Source: Planctomycetaceae bacterium (GTDB lineage: Bacteria; Planctomycetota; Phycisphaerae; Phycisphaerales; SM1A02). From it: 14,915 nucleotides of DNA. The stretch is taken from the NCBI GenBank assembly GCA_947474205.1, contig CANJIC010000022.1, positions 1 through 14,915 on the forward strand, read 5' to 3'. Below the pieces are notes generated by a model. It saw nothing but the letters and a program-made list of their open reading frames with translations, was not told where the DNA came from and made no database searches. The position numbers were made by a program, and so were the translations under genes. Positions 6,149 to 13,185 of this stretch are shown here, piece after piece; the stretch's first letter is position 1, and each line of letters starts with the position of its first letter.

Positions 6149-7690
6149 TTATGGATCGGGTGGCGGCTCAAATGGCGGTGGTTCCACGGGCTCAGGTGTG
6201 GGCTGTGGAATTGGGGTGGTGTTAGGAGCAGTTAAGGGACTTGGACTTGTAACTGGACTCTCAACTGGCGGCGGCTCAATTGGCGCGGACTTTGGCTTTG
6301 AAATTGGTGCGGACTTTGGCTTTGAAATTGGCGCGGACTTTGGCTTTGAAATTGGCGCGGACTTTGGCTTTGAAATTGGCGCGGACTTTGGCTTTGTAAT
6401 TGGCGCAGGCTTTGGCTTTGCGATTGGCGCAGGCGTAGGTTCTGCTTTTGGTGCGGGCGTAGGTTCTGCTTCGTTTGCTTGGTCTGGTTTAGGTCCACGC
6501 ATGGAATTTAATTTTGGAGCAACCACTGGCTCCGCAATCACCACTGGCTCCGCAACATCCACTGGCTCCGCAACAACCACCGGCTCCGCAACAACCACCG
6601 GCTCCGCAACAATCACCGGCTCCGCAACAATCACCGGCTCCGCAACAATCACCGGCTCCGCAATAACCACCGGCTCCGCAACAACCACTGGCTCCGCAAC
6701 AACCACTGGCTCCGCAACAACCACTGGCTCCGCAACAATCACTGGCTCCGCAACAATCACCGGCTCCGCAACAACCACTGGCTCCGCAACAATCACCGGC
6801 TCCGCAACAATCACCGGCTCCGCAACAATCACCGGCTCCGCAACAATCACCGGCTCCGCAACAACCACTGGCTCCGCAACAATCACCGGCTCCGCAACAA
6901 CCGCCGGCTCCGCAACAACCACAGGCTCCGCAACAATCACCGGCTCCGCAACAATCACCGGCTCCGCAACAACCACTGACTCCGCAACAACCACTGACTC
7001 CGCAACAACCACCGGCTCAATTAAAGGATCCTCTACAGGTTGCGACATGTGATCTAAATCATTATTTGCTTGCGCAGTTTGAAGCGATTGCGTCCCTTTA
7101 GGAATGGCAATATCCGATGGACTTTTTGCGTCAGTGCTAGAAGTTGGAACCACAGGAAATGGCGCAGATCGATTCGGCAAACGAGCTGAATCCCTAGATG
7201 AATAAGCCGCAATGACTGGTTTTTTCTCCAGTGGCATGCCCCTAAGACGGCGTTCGACTTCATCCAAATAATGACTGGCCTGCAACCAAAAATGCGCTGG
7301 CACCGTGATGGTGCTTGTGGAAAATTCAACCGAGGGTGGATCCGCTTCAGTCAGTTGCGCGGAGAATTTCCACTCGATTTCTTCGCGCCGAGGCTCAGAA
7401 CCTGGAACCACCACATCACGCACCAAATCACGCAGAATTTCAATACGACTTTGCCCGTCATCGCGCCACACTTTATTTTCAATCACAACCCAATCGGCGT
7501 AACGCGGATCGTCCGCAGCTTGCACCATGGCCTTCCAAACTTGATCACGCGTGTGGTCTGGAAATTCTCGATCCTTGGTGCCGCATGAGACCAACGCTGG
7601 AAATAAAATGATCCACAGAATTAAAAAAGTCCATCCGTTGCGGGTTGGTATTTGAGTTCTGGTCTGACGAAACGACATCATGGAGTACAT
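6149..7690 (-). CDS. Lipoprotein with acidic V-x-V-A-E-P and basic K-P-K-S-A-P repeat blocks
   Basis: Protein of 513 residues, function not recognised. Residues 17-36 form a lipoprotein signal: Arg-containing n-region, hydrophobic TFLILWIILFPA, then lipobox L-V-S-C with Cys36 as the lipid site. Gly at +2 suggests outer-membrane sorting. Residues 45-150 look globular (charged, with several Trp) and match no family I can name. Residues 227-388 are 27 perfect-length hexapeptides of type V-V/I-V-A-E-P, each with one Glu. Residues 408-471 are 8 octapeptides ending in S-K-P-K-S-A-P-I copies, rich in Lys. Residues 472-513 are Pro-rich with three PPP triplets. The start at 7690 lies 4 nt after the yebC stop; ATGs at 7681, 7678 and 7738 (the last overlapping yebC) are alternatives. 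A surface, wall-spanning or TonB-like linker role is inference. Confidence 0.85.
   Translation of the reverse strand: MYSMMSFRQTRTQIPTRNGWTFLILWIILFPALVSCGTKDREFPDHTRDQVWKAMVQAADDPRYADWVVIENKVWRDDGQSRIEILRDLVRDVVVPGSEPRREEIEWKFSAQLTEADPPSVEFSTSTITVPAHFWLQASHYLDEVERRLRGMPLEKKPVIAAYSSRDSARLPNRSAPFPVVPTSSTDAKSPSDIAIPKGTQSLQTAQANNDLDHMSQPVEDPLIEPVVVAESVVVAESVVVAEPVIVAEPVIVAEPVVVAEPAVVAEPVIVAEPVVVAEPVIVAEPVIVAEPVIVAEPVIVAEPVVVAEPVIVAEPVIVAEPVVVAEPVVVAEPVVVAEPVVIAEPVIVAEPVIVAEPVIVAEPVVVAEPVVVAEPVDVAEPVVIAEPVVAPKLNSMRGPKPDQANEAEPTPAPKAEPTPAPIAKPKPAPITKPKSAPISKPKSAPISKPKSAPISKPKSAPISKPKSAPIEPPPVESPVTSPSPLTAPNTTPIPQPTPEPVEPPPFEPPPDP
6278..6469 (-). repeat. 8 x 24-bp tandem repeat (octapeptide, Lys-Pro block)
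   Basis: Eight in-frame 24-bp units code for residues 408-471 of the lipoprotein. In coding order the units read A-E-P-T-P-A-P-K, A-E-P-T-P-A-P-I, A-K-P-K-P-A-P-I, T-K-P-K-S-A-P-I, then four copies of S-K-P-K-S-A-P-I. The last copies are near-identical at DNA level while the first are diverged, which suggests recent growth at the C-terminal end. Confidence 0.95.
6527..7012 (-). repeat. 27 x 18-bp tandem repeat (hexapeptide V-x-V-A-E-P)
   Basis: Exactly 27 units of 18 bp fill 486 bp without any unit of other length. On the plus strand the unit is close to CGGCTCCGCAACAATCAC. Variation is concentrated at the first base (c, t or a) and in the codon for the second residue (Val or Ile). The two units nearest the N-terminus end in Ser instead of Pro. 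There are no unique spacers, so it is not a CRISPR array. Every unit change keeps the reading frame. Confidence 0.98.
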
Positions 7691-7694
7691 ATTT

Positions 7695-8417
7695 CTAATC
7701 ACAGGACAAATTTGTGTGCACGCGTTGAACATCATCATGATCTTCCAAAGCTTCCACTAGTTTTTCCACTGTTTGAATTGTTGCTTCATCGACGGAAACT
7801 GTATTAAGTGGAACATATTCTATTTGAGCGCTTTCCACAGGAATCTTGGCCGCCTCGAGCGCCTCGCGGACTGCCCCAAACATGGCCGGGGCGGTGGTGA
7901 TTTGCCAACCCTCATCGCCACATTGAACATCATCGGCCCCCGCCGCCAAGGCAATTTCCATCAGCGCGTCTTCAGTGGTGGCATCACGAACAATCAGCAG
8001 AATTCCCTGCTGAACAAAGCCAAACATGACGCTGTTGGGAACGCCAATCTTGCCGTCATTTTTGTCAAAAATAGTTCGGATTTCGGGCGCGGTTCGATTG
8101 GTGTTGGCCACCAACGCCTCCACCACAACCGCCACGCCACCAGGACCAAAGCCCTCGTAGCGAGTTGGCTCATAGCGCTCACTTTCCAAACCACCGGCGC
8201 CTTTCTTCACGGCTTTCTCAATGGTGTCGCGCGGCATGTTGCCGGCTTTGGCGTCAAGAATTGCAAGGCGCAGAGCCGAATTGAATTTTGGATCCACTCC
8301 TCCAGTGCGCGCCGCCACAATCACGGCGCGACTGAGTTTGCTCCAAATTTTTCCACGCTTGGCATCAACCGCGGCCTTGCGATGCTTGATGTTTTTCCAA
8401 ACGCTATGCCCAGCCAT
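7695..8417 (-). CDS. yebC: YebC/PmpR (TACO1) family protein
   Basis: Cytoplasmic protein of 240 residues, at the usual family length. The N-terminus MAGHSVWKNIKHRKAAVDAK-RGKIWSKL (1-28) is the family signature, followed by GNMPRDTIEKAVKKGAGG (59-76) and YEGFGPGGVAVVVE (87-100). Family members were annotated as transcriptional regulators. More recent work on TACO1 and bacterial YebC, as I recall it, ties them to ribosomes and to translation through polyproline. The ATG overlaps the stop of the TPR gene as TAATG, and GGAG lies 7 nt upstream inside the TPR gene, so the two are translationally coupled. The next gene, 4 nt downstream, codes for a very proline-rich lipoprotein. The call is secure; which role this copy has is not. 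Confidence 0.96.
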   Translation of the reverse strand: MAGHSVWKNIKHRKAAVDAKRGKIWSKLSRAVIVAARTGGVDPKFNSALRLAILDAKAGNMPRDTIEKAVKKGAGGLESERYEPTRYEGFGPGGVAVVVEALVANTNRTAPEIRTIFDKNDGKIGVPNSVMFGFVQQGILLIVRDATTEDALMEIALAAGADDVQCGDEGWQITTAPAMFGAVREALEAAKIPVESAQIEYVPLNTVSVDEATIQTVEKLVEALEDHDDVQRVHTNLSCD

Positions 8418-11400
8418 TATTTTTCTCCGTGTGAAGTTGCCGCAGGTTCTTGCTTGGGCAACGATGGCGGCGCGGGATCAATCGACACGGGTGCAAAATC
8501 CATTTTCGCCAATTCAGGCGCGCCGCCTTGGGTAATGACCTTCAGTTTTTTCACAGCTCGATCAATTGCCGCGCCATCGTTGCGGTCGTAAAAGGCGTCG
8601 GCGTTCAACGCGCAAATTCCCCACTCACGCTGTTGCAATACTTGAAATGCCTTGACGATAATTTCGCGGGACGAATTATTCATCTGCGAGTCCTCTATCA
8701 AGCGCCAAAATTGCATTGCCATTTCTGTTTCGCCAATTCGATACAGGGCGTCGGCGTAGTGGTCCATGGATTCAGTCGAGACGCGATCCTTGGCCAATTC
8801 AACGGATTGGCGAAGTAGTGAAATTGCGCCTAATTCACCGGCTATATCAAGCAATTGACCTTTGCGATATGCCAACCACCCCGCCGTGTCCAACGTGCTT
8901 GGATCGTTGGGCGCCAACGCGAGAGCGCGCTTGACTAAATCGGTCGTGATGGAATCAATTTGATTGCGCTCCATACGAATCCACGCCAAATTATTCATTA
9001 CGCCTGGGAGATCTGGCGCAAGCTCAAAGGCGGATTGAAAACATTCACCTGCGGCGGTGGGATTGCTGGCCATCAGAAATGCGTTTCCTAATTCCATCTG
9101 ATCCTCGGCTTGCGTGGTGGTCAGCGGATCCTTGATTCGAAATTGATTGTGATCGCGCTCCTGTTGAAGCCGCTCGCTCGCCCTCTGCGTGCTCCCCTTG
9201 GAAATGATGCAAGCGAGTTCCGCACGAAAAAGTTGCGCCTGATCTTTCCCTTTGCTCAAGACTCCCACATCATAAAGCAACGATTCGGCGCGCATGCCCA
9301 TGCCCTCATCGGCGAGCATTTGCGCGGCTTCAATCGTGGCGGTCACTGCCCACGCTCGCGCGAATTTTTTGCTCATGTCATTGGCCTGGTCCAAACTTCC
9401 ATCCAACATTGCGTAGGCAAGGTACATGGGTTGACCCTGCGCGTCGGACAGCAGTGGCTTGGCTAGCGCCGCGACGAGCGACCGTCGATCTTTGATATTT
9501 TTTGGCAATTGAAACGCCATAGAAACCGCGCTTTGGCGCTGATTTTTTGACATTTTTGAGCCCTGGGACAAACTTAGAATTTCTTGCGCCGCGCTGTTTG
9601 GATCAAATGAAAGAGCGAATTCAATCCGCTCCAATTGAGATCGACCCGTCGCATTTTTCACCCGCGCTGGCGCGTTCATCATGACACTCCAAGCCTCTGT
9701 TTTTTTTCCGGCGGCGATCAAACTGCGCACGCATCCACGAGTGAGCGCGTCGGAATCGGGATCGAGTGCGGACGCGGCCTTGAGAATTTCAATCACTTCG
9801 AGCAATCTCCCTTGCTGCGCCTGGCAGGAAAGATCCGCTTCACCAAGTTCCGACACCGCGGGATGGGACAGCGACAATGCTTTCAGAAATTTTTCCATTT
9901 CAGACAGTCGACCAGTATCCCCCGCAGCGGCAACCAACGCTTGCCCCACCTCGACATCAAGTGGGTCTTCTATAAATAGCAAGCGCAATGAATCCAATGC
10001 GGCTTCGGATTGACCGCGTCGCTTGGCCTGCAAGGCCTTCTCACGAAAAAATTCACGCTGCACCTGTTCGGATTTTGCGGATTTGACAATCTCCAACGCA
10101 TCCTCATCCGGCGCGATCGCACGATCTGGCACCGCTACCTGCAAAAATTTTCGCGCTGGCAAGCGATCATTCGGACTCGCGGCCATTGCTCGTTCGAGCG
10201 AATTTCGCACCTCAAGAACGGCTTCGCGTTGTCGTTCATAGGGTATCCCACCCGTTGGATCCAAGGCCACCGACAAGTCAATCGCGGCACGGACCATCCA
10301 CGCCTTGGAATTCTTTTTATTCAATGCGATAGCTTTTTCCGCGTACAAAATGGCTTTTTCAGTTTCTCCGCATTCAAGATAGGCCTGCGCTAACGCCGAG
10401 TACTCGTCGCATGATTTCACGTCGCATACGGATTCAAGGCGCTCTATTTGGGCAAGATCTTGCTCGATGGCCAAGGCTTTCAACGCCACGATTCTCGCAG
10501 CACTTCCAAGAGCATCAGCAGAATTTGTGTAAGGCTCAATAGTGTTCAGCGCCAACAACGAATCAAATCCAATTAAATCAAACCATGCGGCAAGAAGAGC
10601 GCGAGTGGCGTTGTTGATGGGCTCACTGGTGACAGGGTTTGTTGCAGAGATGGGAACTCTGCTATTGGATGATGGGTTCTGAATATCCGTACGAAGTTGC
10701 TTGGCGGCAATAGGCAACGTGCGCAAGGCTGCCGCCCAAGGCGCCGCGGACATTGGTTTTTTTTGAACTTGCTCCAAGGCCATTTGAAGAACGACATCAA
10801 TACCTTGGTGCGAGGCAATACATTGCGCGGCCTCACTCATTGCCAGAGGATCTTCAAACATAGACGTATCCGAGGTGAGGATAAAATTCGCCGCTTGCTC
10901 ATGACCTTTGGCCAACATGCTGCGGGTGTAAATCACATCTGGCGCCGAAATGTCAGATTTAAAATCCTCGTTTAATGGCTGTGATACGCCATTTTTTAGC
11001 AACCATTGAATTGCGATTGGCGCACCAGATCGACCTGGAGAATCTGGCTGCTCCAACGTGGACTGGATGAGTTTTGTCGCGGCATCAAGTTGCCCAGCGC
11101 AGGCAAGCGCCCAAACCACTGCAGGCAAAATTGTCGCGTCACTCGTATCGGATTGCCCTAGAGATGTGGAAAATGATTTCGCGGCATTGTCCCATTGTCC
11201 CACGCTCGCTTCGCACTCGCCAGCAAAACGGTAAAGATCTTTGCTGTGGGTACCAGGAATTTTTCCCTCCGCGGAGACCTCCGTGCTCAAAGAAATTTCC
11301 AACTGGGCGGCTTCATGAAAGCAAGTCGCCGCGGCTTGAAAATAATGAAGTTCACGCAAGGCAAACCCCAATCCCGTATCTGTCGCAATCTGCATTTTCA

Positions 11401-11986
11401 AGCGCGCGTTTGTTGACGCAACAGTCACCCATACTCTTCGCGCGAGAAATAATTTCTCGGCGGCGGGCAAAAACTTTTTACCCGATAGAAGATTCAGCCC
11501 GCTCGACAGCAACGCCTCAGCATCGTTGGGATCAAGCGCCAATACTTGGCTCCATGCGCTTAACGCTGGCTCTTTGCGACCGACTCCATCAAGAATGCGC
11601 CCAATTTCCCGCCACGCCAAGATATTTTTGGGGTCGACGCGGACGAATTGTAAAAGCAATTGCATCGCTTGATCAGGCTCGCGCTGACGCATGTGCGCGC
11701 GGACTTTGGACAACCATGCGGGATCTGCCTCCGTTGGAGTTGGCGCGGCGGGTTGCGCAGACTTTACGGGGCATATTTTCTTTTCAATCTCGTCCAGCGA
11801 TTGCAAAGAAGTCGACATGTCTGGAGTCGATTTGATCGACATGTAGAAGGGCGGCGCGAATGATTTGAACTCGCCCGGTTTTTCTACAAGAGTTTGCGCG
11901 TGAACAATGTGAATGGGCGACTGCAATAGCGTTGCGCAATACGCGAAACCCACCCACAACATCCGTGCCCAAATCGACCGGTACAT
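8417..11986 (-). CDS. Large exported TPR-repeat protein
   Basis: Protein of 1189 residues, precise function unknown. Residues 1-30 form a Sec-type signal peptide with a likely cut after V-H-A (before Gln31), so the protein is probably periplasmic. TPR-type helical pairs are clear at three places. One is about 89-185 (WREIGRILDGVGRKEPALSAW, A-L-D-P-N-D). One is about 525-575 (YSALAQAYLECGETEKAILY, ALNKKNSKAW). The last is about 955-1095 (A-F-E-L-A-P, MNNLAWIRMERNQ, ALAPNDPSTLDTAGWLAYR, YADALYRIGETEMAMQFW). The part between is alpha-helical, Ala/Leu/Glu-rich and probably degenerate TPR solenoid. Such proteins scaffold other proteins; no catalytic domain is seen. It starts 8 nt after the HhH gene stop and overlaps yebC by one base. 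Confidence 0.88.
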   Translation of the reverse strand: MYRSIWARMLWVGFAYCATLLQSPIHIVHAQTLVEKPGEFKSFAPPFYMSIKSTPDMSTSLQSLDEIEKKICPVKSAQPAAPTPTEADPAWLSKVRAHMRQREPDQAMQLLLQFVRVDPKNILAWREIGRILDGVGRKEPALSAWSQVLALDPNDAEALLSSGLNLLSGKKFLPAAEKLFLARRVWVTVASTNARLKMQIATDTGLGFALRELHYFQAAATCFHEAAQLEISLSTEVSAEGKIPGTHSKDLYRFAGECEASVGQWDNAAKSFSTSLGQSDTSDATILPAVVWALACAGQLDAATKLIQSTLEQPDSPGRSGAPIAIQWLLKNGVSQPLNEDFKSDISAPDVIYTRSMLAKGHEQAANFILTSDTSMFEDPLAMSEAAQCIASHQGIDVVLQMALEQVQKKPMSAAPWAAALRTLPIAAKQLRTDIQNPSSNSRVPISATNPVTSEPINNATRALLAAWFDLIGFDSLLALNTIEPYTNSADALGSAARIVALKALAIEQDLAQIERLESVCDVKSCDEYSALAQAYLECGETEKAILYAEKAIALNKKNSKAWMVRAAIDLSVALDPTGGIPYERQREAVLEVRNSLERAMAASPNDRLPARKFLQVAVPDRAIAPDEDALEIVKSAKSEQVQREFFREKALQAKRRGQSEAALDSLRLLFIEDPLDVEVGQALVAAAGDTGRLSEMEKFLKALSLSHPAVSELGEADLSCQAQQGRLLEVIEILKAASALDPDSDALTRGCVRSLIAAGKKTEAWSVMMNAPARVKNATGRSQLERIEFALSFDPNSAAQEILSLSQGSKMSKNQRQSAVSMAFQLPKNIKDRRSLVAALAKPLLSDAQGQPMYLAYAMLDGSLDQANDMSKKFARAWAVTATIEAAQMLADEGMGMRAESLLYDVGVLSKGKDQAQLFRAELACIISKGSTQRASERLQQERDHNQFRIKDPLTTTQAEDQMELGNAFLMASNPTAAGECFQSAFELAPDLPGVMNNLAWIRMERNQIDSITTDLVKRALALAPNDPSTLDTAGWLAYRKGQLLDIAGELGAISLLRQSVELAKDRVSTESMDHYADALYRIGETEMAMQFWRLIEDSQMNNSSREIIVKAFQVLQQREWGICALNADAFYDRNDGAAIDRAVKKLKVITQGGAPELAKMDFAPVSIDPAPPSLPKQEPAATSHGEK
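8425..8428 (-). promoter_or_regulatory. Shine-Dalgarno GGAG for yebC inside the TPR gene end
   Basis: GGAG on the minus strand sits 7 nt before the yebC ATG and within the last codons of the TPR gene. With the TAATG stop-start junction at 8415-8419 this indicates coupled translation. Confidence 0.7.
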
Positions 11987-11994
11987 TCATCTAC

Positions 11995-12672
11995 TCACTT
12001 GCGTGAAGGTCGCTTCGGTGTTGCTGCGCCAGTTTTGCGCGCGGTCTTTCCAACTCGCGCGGGACGACCCGACACCAAGTAGCGATCGACGGCTTTGCGA
12101 ATGGCCACGTGCGTGGACACCGCGTCCTCGGCGCGAACGTGGCGCAGCATCAGTTGCGAAATATCCGCCGCCGAACCAGCCGCGGTCAGAATGTCGGACT
12201 CCACCAAAAGTCGAATGGTGGTGCGATCCATGGGCACGGCGTGAATATTCAACCCCAGCAAACACACGCGCGCCGCCACAAATGATGGGATTCCATCGAG
12301 GTTTTCAATGTAACTCTTGGCGTCGCGCTTGGGAATGGTCATGAGATGTTCCAGACTGACCTTGTGTTGTCGTTTGAAAATATCATGCAGGGCGCGGCGC
12401 AACAATACGCAACGATCGTGCGCCTCTGGATAACGCACGCCAATGGTCTCGACCATTTCCTTGACAAGCGAGACGCGCAGATCGTTGAAGTCGACCATGT
12501 CATGGCGAATGCGCGACATGGCGTGCTCGGTTTGATCACGCGATGCGTCGGTCAGCAGAAAACTCTCGATCAACAACTCGATCAAGTCGGTTGGCGGAGT
12601 TGGATCCTTGCCGATGTTGGTGCGGACAAATTGGGCGAACTTGGTTGTGTAGAGTTCTGGCTTGGCAGTCAT
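11995..12672 (-). CDS. Divergent HhH-GPD (endonuclease III-like) domain protein
   Basis: Protein of 225 residues that resembles the endonuclease III/HhH-GPD base-excision repair fold. The helix-hairpin-helix lies at about residues 122-140 (ENLDGIPSFVAARVCLLG). It is followed, at the expected distance, by HAVPMDRTTIRLL, where Asp149 matches the catalytic aspartate of V-D-T-H in Nth. The lysine of the Nth hairpin (G-V-G-R-K-T-A) is absent, since G-I-P-S-F-V-A stands in its place, and there is no C-terminal cysteine quartet for a 4Fe-4S cluster. If it is a glycosylase it would be monofunctional, or it may only bind DNA. The C-terminal 20 residues are Lys/Arg/Pro-rich and probably bind nucleic acid. 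The start has a strong ribosome site (GAGGA, 12676-12680). It runs 8 nt ahead of the TPR gene. Confidence 0.7.
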   Translation of the reverse strand: MTAKPELYTTKFAQFVRTNIGKDPTPPTDLIELLIESFLLTDASRDQTEHAMSRIRHDMVDFNDLRVSLVKEMVETIGVRYPEAHDRCVLLRRALHDIFKRQHKVSLEHLMTIPKRDAKSYIENLDGIPSFVAARVCLLGLNIHAVPMDRTTIRLLVESDILTAAGSAADISQLMLRHVRAEDAVSTHVAIRKAVDRYLVSGRPARVGKTARKTGAATPKRPSRK

Positions 12673-12675
12673 GAT

Positions 12676-12680
12676 TCCTC
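12676..12680 (-). promoter_or_regulatory. Strong Shine-Dalgarno GAGGA of the HhH-GPD gene
   Basis: GAGGA on the minus strand ends 3 nt before the ATG at 12670-12672, the best ribosome site in the window. It supports independent translation after the 84-nt gap that follows rbfA. Confidence 0.7.
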
Positions 12681-12716
12681 AGATTGAATGTGGTCTTGGG
12701 TGCGGGAGTATGCGAA

Positions 12717-12756
12717 CTGAAATGGATTTATAATTTATGTCTATATGAATATGGAA
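12717..12756 (-). promoter_or_regulatory. AT-rich gap after rbfA with -10-like boxes
   Basis: The gap between the rbfA stop and the HhH-GPD gene is locally very AT-rich. It holds TATAAA (12727-12732) and TATAGA-like hexamers on the minus strand. No convincing -35 is seen at 16-18 bp and no terminator hairpin is present. It may be a promoter for the HhH-TPR-yebC-lipoprotein run, which would otherwise depend on infB transcription. Confidence 0.25.
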
Positions 12757-13185
12757 TTAAGTTTCGTCTTGCCCCGAGGCGGCTTGCGTGGAGTCGTCCG
12801 CGGGGATTTCTCCGCGCGACACACTGGCCGCGTGCATGGCGGCGTCGAGCGCTGCTTGTTTCTTAAGCGAATCATCAAGTTGAAATTCCAAGCGTGGAAG
12901 ACGGCGAATTTCGATCTTTTTAATCATGCCCGCCTTTAATCGCCCGCTGGCGTGGCGCAACGCGGCAATGGCCAACATGCCACGCTCGCCTGGCAAAACC
13001 GAAATATGAAATCGCACCGTGGAACGATCTGGAGTCATGACCGCGTCAAGCACGCTGATCAAGCAGCCTTCAACGCGCGGATCGGACAAACCCTCCGCGA
13101 TGGCCGACTGCATGGCGCGACGAAGCGCCGAGGACAATCGTCCAGCGGTGCGTTCATCCGATGGCTCGTGGTCGTTGCGGTTCAT
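12757..13185 (-). CDS. rbfA: Ribosome-binding factor A
   Basis: Small KH-fold protein of 142 residues that binds the 30S precursor and helps 16S rRNA 5'-end maturation and cold adaptation. Family features are the N-terminal helix R-L-S-S-A-L-R-R-A-M, SDPRVEGCLISVLDAVMTPD (34-53), the strand S-T-V-R-F-H-I-S-V-L, and the later L-R-H-A-S-G-R-L-K-A-G helix with IRRLPRLEFQLDDSLKK (93-109). The ATG at 13183-13185 overlaps the infB stop as ATGA, the classical infB-rbfA coupling. An in-frame ATG 15 codons upstream would lie within infB and is less likely. The C-terminal tail (about 124-142) is polar and low complexity. No truB follows, unlike the order in many bacteria. Confidence 0.93.
   Translation of the reverse strand: MNRNDHEPSDERTAGRLSSALRRAMQSAIAEGLSDPRVEGCLISVLDAVMTPDRSTVRFHISVLPGERGMLAIAALRHASGRLKAGMIKKIEIRRLPRLEFQLDDSLKKQAALDAAMHAASVSRGEIPADDSTQAASGQDET

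Noticed and set aside
6527..7012. Possible CRISPR array
   Set aside because: Units are contiguous 18-bp repeats with no unique spacers, they code in frame, and no cas genes are nearby.
6075..7052. Long plus-strand frame antisense to the lipoprotein, reading repeated T-G-S-A-T-T/I units and Gly/Phe-rich repeats
   Set aside because: It exists because the 18-bp and 24-bp units contain no stop in that frame. It has no family resemblance, no ribosome site, and lies opposite a protein with a clear lipobox and close operon spacing.
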